Positions 24,526 through 32,599 of a stretch of DNA of 64,000 nt are shown piece after piece. Made by a program: the position numbers and the translations under genes. Source of the DNA: JANWXD01 sp035575135 (GTDB lineage Bacteria > Acidobacteriota > Terriglobia > Bryobacterales > Bryobacteraceae). The notes beneath the pieces were generated by a model, which saw nothing but the letters and a program-made list of their open reading frames with translations, searched no databases and was not told the DNA's origin. The number at the start of each line of letters is the position of its first letter. The stretch's first letter is position 1. The stretch lies in the NCBI GenBank assembly GCA_035575135.1, contig DATLYE010000075.1, positions 25,227-89,226 on the forward strand. The letters are read 5' to 3'.

Positions 24526-25752
24526 ATGTCAATCGTGAAGTCCGCGGAGGTTTTTCCCAGCGGCGTCTGGCTTGGTGGCGTTCTCCTATTGCTCTGCCTG
24601 TCCTCAAGCGCCTCCGGACGGAAGATGTCGGCGGGCGTCGTCGTAGGCCGAAGTCTGACCCACGGCTTTCGCGATCTGACCGACTACACGTTCATGCCCC
24701 CGCTGGAGCTTGGTGTTCCATCGCAACTGGTAGGCGTCCGTTTTTGGTCTCCCTCGAGAGACTGGCTCTTCGGGGGCATGTTGCAAGTACGGCTGAATCA
24801 GCACTGGTACCTGGAGGTCAACGCACTATTCCGGCAGATCAACGGCAGCTCAGCGACTTTTCAGCCACCCGAAGCTCCCCCAACCAAGGCGGACCCGACG
24901 ACCCATGTGGTGACCTGGCAGTTTCCTGTACTGGCGAAGTACCGGTTTTATGGCCGGAGGACGAGCCCCTTTGTTGCGATCGGGCCGTCCTTTCGAACCG
25001 AAGGGAACCTGAACGCCGACAAACTTTCTCATCATGGAATTGCTGCTGGCGCAGGTTTCGAGATGAACTGGCGACGCGTGAAGATTGCGCCGACCATCCG
25101 GTACACACTGTGGGCAGCGGACAAGCGCCCCGGGGGGCACCAGACCGCTTCGGATCAGGTCGAACTCCTGGTAGGATTCAGCAAGGCCTCCGAAGAAGAC
25201 TGGCGCCCTTTGGGCCGACATGTCTCGTTGGGCTTCACGTTGGGCGTGAACGTGAGCCACGACTACCCGACCTCACGGAGCCTTCACGAGCTGCCGGCGT
25301 ACCCTGACGCGTCTTACGTGCACATCACTTCGGGCGCACGGAACTTGATTTACGGCCCGACGGTGGAGGTTCGCCTACCGCACCGTTTTTCAGTGGAAGT
25401 GGGCGCGCTGCACCGTCCGATCGCCCTGACTCAGGAAGTCGTCTATGCGGGCAGGACAGTGCGTTCGACATCAGCCTCCGTGACGTGGGTGTTCCCCGTG
25501 TTGGCGAAGTACAGGCTCCCTGTTCGCGGCCCGACGCCGTTCGTCGCGCTGGGGCCGTCTTTTCGCAAGCGGCAGTCCTTCAGTATCAACTCTTCCCGCT
25601 ACGGCCTCACCGCCGCTGTGGGCTTGGAGTGGCGTGTCGGTCCCGTGAGGATTGGTCCTGCCCTCCGCTACACGCACTGGGCGGCAGCCTGGACGGGAAT
25701 TGAGGGACCTCGGCGGAATCAGCCGGAAGCTCTGGTCGGATTCTCCTTCTGA
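24526..25752 (+). CDS. Outer-membrane beta-barrel protein with two tandem homologous halves
   Basis: 408 aa. Signal peptide to about residue 31 (VWLGGVLLLLCLSSSASG). Two copies of a roughly 185-residue unit follow: 33-215 and 225-408. They align at SAGVVVGRSLTHGF / TLGVNVSHDYPTS, then TWQFPVLAKYRFYGRRTSPFVAIGPSF / TWVFPVLAKYRLPVRGPTPFVALGPSF, and KIAPTIRYTLWAA / RIGPALRYTHWAA. Alternating hydrophobic strands and the terminal Phe fit an outer-membrane barrel of the type common in Bryobacterales. The ATG at 24526 has a weak ribosome site (CCCAGG); GTG 24535 is an alternative. Confidence 0.7.
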   Translation: MSIVKSAEVFPSGVWLGGVLLLLCLSSSASGRKMSAGVVVGRSLTHGFRDLTDYTFMPPLELGVPSQLVGVRFWSPSRDWLFGGMLQVRLNQHWYLEVNALFRQINGSSATFQPPEAPPTKADPTTHVVTWQFPVLAKYRFYGRRTSPFVAIGPSFRTEGNLNADKLSHHGIAAGAGFEMNWRRVKIAPTIRYTLWAADKRPGGHQTASDQVELLVGFSKASEEDWRPLGRHVSLGFTLGVNVSHDYPTSRSLHELPAYPDASYVHITSGARNLIYGPTVEVRLPHRFSVEVGALHRPIALTQEVVYAGRTVRSTSASVTWVFPVLAKYRLPVRGPTPFVALGPSFRKRQSFSINSSRYGLTAAVGLEWRVGPVRIGPALRYTHWAAAWTGIEGPRRNQPEALVGFSF

Positions 25753-25784
25753 ACCACCGAGTGGGCCGGCGCCCGCTTCGCCTT

Positions 25785-26345
25785 TCAAGCGCTCGCTCCA
25801 CGCCTCCTCAGCCACTCCCGAATGGCCTCTCTTGGAAAGCGCCAGTGTCTTCCGACCTTGATGGCTGGAAGTTCCCTCACTTCGGCCCAGAAACGTATAG
25901 TCCGGGTGGAGACCCGGAGCCATTTCGACAGCTCCCGAACCGTGACCAGCGCCTCGCTCGTCGTCCCTCGTGAAAGTTGGCTCGCCGGCCCGCTCGCCAG
26001 GCCCATCTCGTTCGCCATAAGCTCCAGCAGCGCCTCCAGGTCGGCGAAGAACAACTGACGCTCGATCGGCATCGCCGAAGCGGGCACAAGCCAGCGATAT
26101 GACTCCAGTGTCCGCCAGGTTTGGACCGCGACCGCCTTGGCGCAATCCAGACCGGAGAAGTATAGATCCAAGTCGGCCTCCTGTTCTTCTAGCCGGTGGT
26201 TCAACCAGGTCGAGAACGCCTCCTCATGCATGCGCCGTAACAGCCGATCAACCTCTGCCCTTTCGGCCGCCGTCAACGCCGTCGGGGCGCGATAGGCGCC
26301 GCTGTTGAGATCGCGGAGTTCGGAAAGGAATACCAGACGCGACAT
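25785..26345 (-). CDS. Helix-turn-helix protein, excisionase/MerR-like C-terminal domain
   Basis: 186 aa. The C-terminal 60 residues are an excisionase-type HTH_17 domain: LVTVRELSKWLRVSTRTIRFWAEVRELPAIKVGRHWRFPREAIREWL (read in two halves, about 133-179), with the R-x-R-F-P wing. The N-terminal 120 residues are helical and unrecognised. Such domains bind DNA as excisionases, plasmid or phage regulators or transposon accessory factors. It is the only DNA-binding gene inside the inverted-repeat-bounded segment and could serve its mobility or control. Confidence 0.75.
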   Translation of the reverse strand: MSRLVFLSELRDLNSGAYRAPTALTAAERAEVDRLLRRMHEEAFSTWLNHRLEEQEADLDLYFSGLDCAKAVAVQTWRTLESYRWLVPASAMPIERQLFFADLEALLELMANEMGLASGPASQLSRGTTSEALVTVRELSKWLRVSTRTIRFWAEVRELPAIKVGRHWRFPREAIREWLRRRGASA

Positions 26346-26564
26346 GGTGGACGGCAGCCGCCGAACGGCTTCCCCAGGGTTAGTATGGGACTGCCGCGTG
26401 TGTCCTGCATGCCAATGGGCACCTATCCCATGGCCGTCCCTTGGGGAGGCAGCGCGGGTTAGAATACGGCTCCTCCGCCCAGGGCACGCCGATGCCTTGT
26501 TCAGTCACGCCCGGGCGCCGGTTCCCCCGAGGACGCTCCTAGCAAGATTGCAAGCTTCTTTATT
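26346..26564. other. Intergenic region upstream of the HTH gene
   Basis: About 220 bases between the HTH gene start and the end of the small DUF6788-like frame, both on the minus strand. It contains short dyads such as ATGGG/CCCAT near 26387-26435 that could serve as an operator, but no clear promoter was found. Confidence 0.35.
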
Positions 26565-26723
26565 TTATACTTGGGGCCGTTGCTCCGGGCGAATGCTGAA
26601 CTGCCGGGTTCGCCCGCGGCGGTAGTTGACTGTCAGGACCCACACGCGATGCCCTTGGCCGCGGGCGCACTTCGGACAGCCATGCTTGTGGCGCACCGCC
26701 CGCTCCAGCAAAGAACCGCGCAA
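26565..26723 (-). CDS. Short DUF6788-like protein, possibly truncated
   Basis: A 52-codon frame from TTG 26723 to TAA 26565. It reads LRGSLLERAVRHKHGCPKC then ARGQGHRVWVLTVNYRRGRTR and QFSIRPEQRPQV. The GSLxER start, the G-C-P-K-C pair, and the GH...L...RRGRTR-x-F core recall the short basic proteins of the DUF6788 type, which often sit by transposase genes. A stop lies 17 codons upstream in frame, so it is either a small intact gene or a remnant missing its N-terminus. It lies just inside the right inverted repeat. Assignment is from motif resemblance only. Confidence 0.5.
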   Translation of the reverse strand: MRGSLLERAVRHKHGCPKCARGQGHRVWVLTVNYRRGRTRQFSIRPEQRPQV

Positions 26724-26806
26724 CTGCCCGATCCCACCCAGATCCTGTTTTCCCCCTCAAGAACTTTTTCCACACAACCCCCGGCTCCTTCGACCCATAC
26801 GCCATC

Positions 26807-26826
26807 CCAAAACTGGGGGAGGGCAA
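26807..26826 (-). repeat. Right copy of 20-bp terminal inverted repeat
   Basis: On the plus strand CCAAAACTGGGGGAGGGCAA, the perfect reverse complement of 21180-21199. Confidence 0.75.
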
Positions 26827-26827
26827 C

Positions 26828-26838
26828 AAAAATGCGTC
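26828..26838 (+). repeat. Right 11-bp direct repeat flanking the island
   Basis: AAAAATGCGTC, identical to 21169-21179. It overlaps a short local tandem (GCGTCAATT twice) that continues to about 26850. Confidence 0.55.
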
Positions 26839-26872
26839 AATTTGCGTCAATTACCTTAACGCCGGCTTCGCC

Positions 26873-27862
26873 TCAGGCCTCGAGTCGCTCCCGGGCGTAG
26901 TGCAGGCACTCCTTCACGTTGTCCTCCTCCAGGCGCAGCAGCGATGCCGCACCCAGTGCGGACGGACGCGGCAGCTTCTGCTGCTTGCGGCGCACCCAGG
27001 TTAGCGCTCGCGCCAGATCCCGGGCGTCCCGCCGCGGCATCGCCGCCCAGTACCTTTCGGTAAGGCAGGGCACCGGCGTCGGGTCGCGAGTAATCATCTC
27101 CAGCGTGAGCTTCACTGAGGGACGCGCCCGGCGAATGGTCCGCACCATCCCGGCTACATCCAGTGCGCCCTCCCCCAGGGGCAGTTCGACCAGATGGAAG
27201 CCGTCCTCGTACTCCTCCACACCCATGTCCTTGATGTGGGTGGACACCGCATAGGGCGCCAGCTGCTCGACCACCTCCATCGCGTCGTCCAGAAGCGCGA
27301 TGTTGTTGCCCGTGTCCAGGCACACGCCCACGGACTCGCTCGAGTATTCCTTCAGCAGGCCGAGGAACTCCTCGAGCGTCCAATCCCGGTGATTCTCGAT
27401 CGCCAGCGGGATCCGCAGCTTTTCGACGACGGGTACGGCCATGCGCAGACCGGCCCGCGCGCGAGCCGCCGTGGCCTCCCAGGCCTCCCGGGTCTCAAAC
27501 GCCTCATAACGCCGCGGGCCCGGAGCCGTGGTCCGGAGGGCGAGCGCCCCGGCCTCTTTTGCCGCCGCCGCTGCGCGCTCGAAGGCCGCCGGGTCCTCCC
27601 GGGGCAGGCTGACCATAGCCTCGAAATACATCCCCAGCTCTTCGAGCCGCCGCCGGAGCCGCGCCACGTAGGCCGGCTCGAGCGAACTCAGCGGCGCCTG
27701 AATCCCCCCGGCGCCCAGAGCGTGGCAATACTCCAGAAACTCCAGGGTGTCCTTGGGACGGCGCGCCGTCATGAAGCAGGTCGTCGCGATGCCCATCTGC
27801 GTTCGCGGCGGGGCGCCCGCCGCCACCGCCGCGCTCGCCGCCAGGAATGTTCGCCGTGTCAC
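26873..27862 (-). CDS. Tat-exported sugar isomerase/epimerase-like TIM-barrel protein
   Basis: 329 aa with a twin-arginine signal TRRTFLAASAAVAAGAP. TIM barrel of the xylose isomerase-like (AP endonuclease 2) family with metal-ligand motifs: AIENHRDWTLEEF, GVCLDTGNNIALLDD, VSTHIKDMGVEEYEDG and LTLEMITRDPTPVP. It follows the Gfo/Idh/MocA gene by four bases on the same strand, so the two form an operon and probably act on the same sugar or inositol-like compound in the periplasm. Substrate unknown. Confidence 0.82.
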   Translation of the reverse strand: MTRRTFLAASAAVAAGAPPRTQMGIATTCFMTARRPKDTLEFLEYCHALGAGGIQAPLSSLEPAYVARLRRRLEELGMYFEAMVSLPREDPAAFERAAAAAKEAGALALRTTAPGPRRYEAFETREAWEATAARARAGLRMAVPVVEKLRIPLAIENHRDWTLEEFLGLLKEYSSESVGVCLDTGNNIALLDDAMEVVEQLAPYAVSTHIKDMGVEEYEDGFHLVELPLGEGALDVAGMVRTIRRARPSVKLTLEMITRDPTPVPCLTERYWAAMPRRDARDLARALTWVRRKQQKLPRPSALGAASLLRLEEDNVKECLHYARERLEA

Positions 27863-27866
27863 GTTC

Positions 27867-29222
27867 TCAAACCTCCGGCCGATCCAGTTTCAGACTGCGC
27901 AGCACGTCATCCCACGGCTTGCGGTAGGGCCGCACCAGCATCGCCGAGGCTTCGCGATCCCCGAGTATCTCCTCGCGCTGAGGGTCCCACCGGATTTTGC
28001 GGCCCACGCGCAGCGAGATGTTCGCCAGATGGCACGCCGTGGACACCCGGTGGCCGTCCTCCACATCGGCGGCCGGGCGCTGCCGGGTTTTGATGCAGTC
28101 CAAGAAATTCCGCACGTGCAGGTCGAATTGCTCCTCGGCGGAACCGGCTTCGCGCAGCGGCTCGATCCAGCGCTCGCGCGGTCCTCCCGAGCGCCGGGGC
28201 CCGCCCGCGGGATGCCCGCGAAAAACAGGAATCGCATCTTCGGGCGCGACTCTTGCGTCCGCGTGGATTTCAAAACCGCTCCGCCCGAGCGTCATGCTTC
28301 CTTTGGAACCGATAAACTCCAGGCCGCCGCCGGCTCCTCGCCCGAACCCTGCCTCCCGGTGTGACCACAGGGCCGTGAAACCCGGATACTCGAACAGCGC
28401 GTCCTGCGTGTCCGGCGTCTCTCCGTCGTCTTCCAGACAGAACCGCCCTCCGCTTGAGGCCACCGCAATTGGGCCGTCCACGCGCATCGCCCAGTGAACC
28501 ACGTCCAACTGGTGCGATCCCAGGTTGGTCATCTGGCCTCCCGAATAATCCCAGAACCAGCGGAAGTGGTAGAGGGAGCGGTGCGGGCTATAAGGGCGCT
28601 CGGGCGCCGGGCCGAGCCACAAATCGTAGTCCAGCCCCGCCGGAGGCTCGCCCCCGGGCGGCCGTCCGAATCCGGGCATGATGTTCCGAAACGCGCCCAT
28701 GCGTACGCTGTGAATCTTGCCCAGATAACCGCTGCGGAGGATTTCGACCGCCTTCTGATAGTGCCGCCCGCTGCGCTGCTGCGTGCCCACCTGCACGATG
28801 CGCCGGTAGCGCCGCGCCGCATTCACCATCCACCGGCCTTCGCGCACGAACAGCGTCATCGGCTTTTCAACATACACATCCTTGCCGGCAGCGCACGCCA
28901 GAATCGTCATCAGCGCGTGCCAGTGATCCGGCGTAGAAATGACCAAGGCATCCACGTCCTTGGACTCCAGCATTTTGCGAAAGTCCCGGTAGCCTTTTGC
29001 GCGCGGCCCGCAGGCCGCCAGTCCCTGCTCCAGGCGCGGCTGGTAGACTTCGCACACGGCCACCAGATCGGCGTCCTTCTGGTTCTGGAAATCGTAGACG
29101 TGCTGGGCCCCGATCAGCCCGTAGCCGATAAAGCCTATCCCGACCCGGTCGTTCGCCCCCAGGATCCGCTGGTACGACGCCGCGGTCATGACTCCCAGAA
29201 AACGGCGACGCGTAGCTGGCAT
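27867..29222 (-). CDS. Gfo/Idh/MocA family oxidoreductase, Tat-exported
   Basis: About 451 aa from ATG 29222 (29231 is an alternative); the long upstream extension lacks coding character. Twin-arginine signal ATRRRFLGVMTAASYQ, then a Rossmann fold with VGIGFIGYGLIGAQHV, VDALVISTPDHWHA and the family signature KDVYVEKPM with the catalytic Lys. The C-terminal half is the alpha/beta substrate domain (LDYDLWLGPAPERPYSPHR, GGQMTNLGSHQLDVVHWAM). Such exported members are plentiful in Acidobacteria and Planctomycetes and oxidise sugars with tightly bound NAD(P). Heads an operon with the TIM-barrel gene; divergent from the dehydratase gene. Confidence 0.88.
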   Translation of the reverse strand: MPATRRRFLGVMTAASYQRILGANDRVGIGFIGYGLIGAQHVYDFQNQKDADLVAVCEVYQPRLEQGLAACGPRAKGYRDFRKMLESKDVDALVISTPDHWHALMTILACAAGKDVYVEKPMTLFVREGRWMVNAARRYRRIVQVGTQQRSGRHYQKAVEILRSGYLGKIHSVRMGAFRNIMPGFGRPPGGEPPAGLDYDLWLGPAPERPYSPHRSLYHFRWFWDYSGGQMTNLGSHQLDVVHWAMRVDGPIAVASSGGRFCLEDDGETPDTQDALFEYPGFTALWSHREAGFGRGAGGGLEFIGSKGSMTLGRSGFEIHADARVAPEDAIPVFRGHPAGGPRRSGGPRERWIEPLREAGSAEEQFDLHVRNFLDCIKTRQRPAADVEDGHRVSTACHLANISLRVGRKIRWDPQREEILGDREASAMLVRPYRKPWDDVLRSLKLDRPEV

Positions 29223-29280
29223 GGCGAGCATCTTACCACCGCCGTCAAGCGCCCTGGCCGCGCCTGTTAGCATCGAAACG

Positions 29281-31254
29281 ATGACGGAGATCGCTCTTGA
29301 AACCATACTGGACTCCGGTGATGCGTCCCTTTACGACGCGCCCACGAAGGCCCCGGGGCCGCGTGGGTCCCTGCCGCTGACTCCGCAGATGCTACTCACA
29401 CGCCCCTCCGGCGATCTGTTCGGCTGGACGCAGGACGTCGGCATGGGGTGGGATCCAGCCCATCTGGGAGCCAAAGAGATCCTCATTCTCAGCACCCACG
29501 GCGGCGTCCGCGCGCCGGACGGATCCCCGGTGGCGCTGGGATACCACACCGGGCACTGGGAGGTCGGCCTTCTGGTGGCGGCCGCCGCCCGGGAACTGAA
29601 ATCCCTCGGCGCCATCCCTTTTGCGGGCTACTGTTCGGACCCCTGTGACGGCCGCACCCAAGGCACGACGGGCATGTTCGACAGCCTTCCGTATCGTAAC
29701 GACGCCGCGATCGTCCTGCGCCGGCTCATCCGCTCGCTGCCGACCCGCAGCGGCGTCATCGGCGTCGCCACCTGCGACAAGGGCCTACCCGCCATGATGA
29801 TGGCCCTGGCCTCCATGCGCGAGCTTCCGTGCGTGCTGGTCCCGGGCGGCGTCACGCTGCTGGCCGAGGACGGGGAAGATGCCGGACTGGTCCAGTCCAT
29901 CGGCGCACGCTTCGCTCACGGAAAGATCACGCTTGAGGAGGCGGCCGAAGCCGGCTGCCGCGCATGCGCGTCGCCGGGCGGCGGCTGCCAGTTCCTGGGC
30001 ACGGCCGCCACCTCGCAGGTTGTCGCAGAAGCGCTGGGGCTCGCCGTACCCCATTCGGCCCTTGCGCCCTCCGGTCACGCCATCTGGGAGGATGCGGCAC
30101 GCCGCAGCGCGCGGGCGGTGTTGGCCCTTGCAGCGCGCGGCGTTCGCACCCGCGATATTCTGACGGAAGCCTCCCTGCGCAATGCTCTGGTCACACACGC
30201 GGCCTTCGGCGGCTCCACCAACCTGATCCTCCACCTGGCGGCCATCGCCCACGCCGCCGGTCTGCCTCGCCCCACCCGCGAGGACTGGGCGGCGTGCAAC
30301 CGCAAGGTTCCGCGCCTGGTGGACGTGCTGCCCAACGGACCCAGAAATCATCCCACCTCGCAGGTGTTTCTTTCCGGCGGCGTCCCCGAGGTCATGTTGC
30401 ACCTGCGCGAAGCGGGCCTGCTGGAACTGGAGGCGCTGACGGTGAGCGGCCAACCTCTGGGACGCATCCTCGAGTGGTGGGAACGCTCCGAACGCCGCGC
30501 CAGGCTTCGTGCGCTCCTCAAAGAGCGCGACGGCGTGGACCCGGATGACGTCATTATGGAGCCCGCAGCCGCGCGGCGGCGCGGACTGACCTCGACGGTG
30601 GTCTTTCCTACAGGGAATCTGGCTCCCGACGGCGCCGTCATCAAGGCGACGGCCATTGACCCGAGCGTGGTGGATTCCGACGGGGTCTATCGCAAGCGCG
30701 GTCCGGCACGCGTCTTCGTCTCCGAACGCGCAGCAGTGGCCGCTATCAAGAACGGTGCGGTCCGGCCTGGGGATATCCTCGTGCTCGCCGGCCGCGGCCC
30801 CATGGGCGCCGGCATGGAAGAGACCTACCAGATCACCTCTGCGCTCAAGCACCTCGACTTTGGGAAACACGTCGCCGTGATCACCGACGCCCGCTTCAGC
30901 GGCGTCTCCACCGGCGCCTGCATCGGCCACGTCTCCCCCGAAGCTCTGGCGGGAGGCCCGATCGGCAAGGTTCTGGACGGCGACCTGATCGAGATCATCG
31001 TGGACCGCAACCGCCTGGAGGGTTCTGTAAACCTGATCGGCAGCGGCGGGGTTGCCTTCGGCCCGGAAGAGGGCGCCCGCGTCCTGGCCCGCCGTCCTCT
31101 CCGTCCGGACCTGGCGCCGGACCCGGATCTGCCGGACGACACGCGCCTCTGGGCGGCGCTTCAAGCTGTCTCCGGCGGCTCGTGGGGTGGTTGCGTCTAC
31201 GATGTGGAGGCGATCCTGGCGCGGCTCGGGATGAAATCATCGGAGGGACGCTGA
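29281..31254 (+). CDS. yjhG: IlvD/Edd-family dehydratase, YjhG/YagF (D-xylonate dehydratase) type
   Basis: 657 aa from ATG 29281. Length and sequence (YDAPTKAPGPRGSLPLTPQML, split; ILSTHGGVRAPDGSPVALGYHTGHWEVG; ACASPGGGCQFLGTAATSQVVAEALGL; GRGPMGAGMEETYQ; ITDARFSGVSTGACIGHVSPEALAGGPIG) match the YjhG/YagF branch rather than IlvD or Edd, which are shorter. Contains the Fe-S cysteines C-D-K-G and A-C-A-S-P-G-G-G-C. It dehydrates D-xylonate or a similar aldonate to a 2-keto-3-deoxy acid. Likely co-functional with the garD gene 4 kb downstream. Confidence 0.9.
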   Translation: MTEIALETILDSGDASLYDAPTKAPGPRGSLPLTPQMLLTRPSGDLFGWTQDVGMGWDPAHLGAKEILILSTHGGVRAPDGSPVALGYHTGHWEVGLLVAAAARELKSLGAIPFAGYCSDPCDGRTQGTTGMFDSLPYRNDAAIVLRRLIRSLPTRSGVIGVATCDKGLPAMMMALASMRELPCVLVPGGVTLLAEDGEDAGLVQSIGARFAHGKITLEEAAEAGCRACASPGGGCQFLGTAATSQVVAEALGLAVPHSALAPSGHAIWEDAARRSARAVLALAARGVRTRDILTEASLRNALVTHAAFGGSTNLILHLAAIAHAAGLPRPTREDWAACNRKVPRLVDVLPNGPRNHPTSQVFLSGGVPEVMLHLREAGLLELEALTVSGQPLGRILEWWERSERRARLRALLKERDGVDPDDVIMEPAAARRRGLTSTVVFPTGNLAPDGAVIKATAIDPSVVDSDGVYRKRGPARVFVSERAAVAAIKNGAVRPGDILVLAGRGPMGAGMEETYQITSALKHLDFGKHVAVITDARFSGVSTGACIGHVSPEALAGGPIGKVLDGDLIEIIVDRNRLEGSVNLIGSGGVAFGPEEGARVLARRPLRPDLAPDPDLPDDTRLWAALQAVSGGSWGGCVYDVEAILARLGMKSSEGR

Positions 31255-31330
31255 GATCCGACCGGCAGCGCCCCGGGGCACACGCGGCTGCCGGACAAGC
31301 CGCCGGCCCGACGGATCTGCGGCATTCTGT

Positions 31331-32434
31331 TTATTCCGCCACCAGCACGGTCTTCCCACACTGCCACTGCCGCACGGTCTCGAGGGCCTCGTTGGCCTGC
31401 TCCAGAACAAAGCGGTGAGTCACGTGCCGGGCAAACCGCCGCTTCCACTCGGCCTCCTCGAGCAGCCGCAGAGCCTGGTCGAGATGGCGCGGCTCAAAGC
31501 CCCAGCTGCCGAAGATCTGTAGCTGCTTGCGAGTGATGGCGTGCGGGCGGATCAAGACCTCTCCAGCATCGGCGTACTGGCCGAGCACAAGATACTTTCC
31601 GCCGTCGCGGCATAACTCGAACCCTTCCGGAATCACTGCGGGGCTGCCCACGCATTCGACCACCAGATCGGCGCCGTAGCCCCCGGTTTCCTCGAGCACG
31701 CGCTTCCGCCGCGCTTCGGCGTCCGCCACTTCCTCGACCGGGAGGACGACGTCGGCGCCGAACTCGCGGGCCAGCTCGAGGCGGTGGGCCGGCCCGCCGA
31801 TCACAATCACCTTTCCCGCACCGGACCGCCGCGCCACGGCCAGCACCGCCAGCCCGACCGGCCCGGAGCCCTGGATCACCACCACATCGCCCAGACTCAC
31901 CGGCGCCCTCTCAAGTCCGTGCAGCGCCGTGGTGAGTGCGCAGCCTGCGCCCAGCACCGCTTGCGCCGGCAGATCGTCCGGAAGCCGGAAAATCGCGGAG
32001 CCCGGACGCAGGTGGATGTATTCGGCGTAGCCGCCGCGCAGATGGGGCGGATCGTCGGCGCAGTAGGAAATCCCGTACGCCTTCCGGCTCAAGCACCGCG
32101 TGGGCTGGCGTTTGATGCGGCAGTAAAAGCACTCGCCGCAGGTCACCGAGCTGGCCCACGTCACCCGGTCGCCGCACCGGAGAGGTGCGCCGCGCCAGTC
32201 CCGTTCCAATCCCGGACCGAGCTGTTCGATGCGCCCCACAGACTCGTGTCCGAGGATCACCGGTAAGGGAACCGGCAGCTCCCCGCGCCACAGATGCACA
32301 TCCGTCCCGCAGATGCCCGCCATCTCCACGCGAACCAGCGCCTCGCCCGGACCCACTTCCGGCGGCAATGGATAGGTTCGAATTTCCAGAGGCTGGTTGT
32401 AGTGGACCAGGACAGCAGCCTTAACAGTCCTCAC
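31331..32434 (-). CDS. Zinc-dependent medium-chain alcohol/polyol dehydrogenase
   Basis: 367 aa from GTG 32434, set by GAGAGGAG upstream; an in-frame ATG at 32485 gives an unlikely 17-residue extension. Catalytic zinc ligands Cys and His in AGICGTDVHLW and GHESVG; structural-zinc Cys set in VTCGECFYCRIKRQPTRC. NAD-binding motif VVIQGSGPVGLAVLAVA. Resembles sorbitol/threonine dehydrogenase relatives. Convergent with the dehydratase gene. Likely oxidises a sugar or sugar-derived alcohol; substrate not known. Confidence 0.87.
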   Translation of the reverse strand: MRTVKAAVLVHYNQPLEIRTYPLPPEVGPGEALVRVEMAGICGTDVHLWRGELPVPLPVILGHESVGRIEQLGPGLERDWRGAPLRCGDRVTWASSVTCGECFYCRIKRQPTRCLSRKAYGISYCADDPPHLRGGYAEYIHLRPGSAIFRLPDDLPAQAVLGAGCALTTALHGLERAPVSLGDVVVIQGSGPVGLAVLAVARRSGAGKVIVIGGPAHRLELAREFGADVVLPVEEVADAEARRKRVLEETGGYGADLVVECVGSPAVIPEGFELCRDGGKYLVLGQYADAGEVLIRPHAITRKQLQIFGSWGFEPRHLDQALRLLEEAEWKRRFARHVTHRFVLEQANEALETVRQWQCGKTVLVAE

Positions 32435-32599
32435 GCACTTGCTCCTCTCTTTCTTCCGGATTGCCGGCCACGAACCGGCCGGCAACCGCCGCGAGTCGCC
32501 CAGACATTATGACCAAACCGCCCCGTCGCCTGAAAGATCCGTGTCGGTCTCTGGCGAGGTCGCTCTCCGCTACAATGAGACCCATCCGGCCGCGTGCTT

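Larger units (their letters stand above)
21180..26826. mobile_element. Inverted-repeat-bounded island, about 5.6 kb, no transposase recognised
   Basis: The segment is bordered by a perfect 20-bp inverted repeat (21180-21199 and 26807-26826) with an 11-bp direct repeat outside each end. Inside, base composition is visibly more AT-rich and codon use less GC3-biased than in the flanks, and the genes are exported or outer-membrane proteins of unknown role, an excisionase-type HTH protein and a short DUF6788-like frame. No transposase, integrase or recombinase is seen, so it is either non-autonomous, decayed or moved by an enzyme in trans. The boundary call is from the repeats; mobility is inference. 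Confidence 0.55.

Noticed and set aside
24366..25307. 313-codon plus-strand frame overlapping the beta-barrel gene
   Set aside because: Wrong frame relative to the signal peptide and internal duplication of the real gene.
29785..31164. 459-codon minus-strand frame opposite the xylonate dehydratase
   Set aside because: Antisense shadow with no ribosome site or domain.
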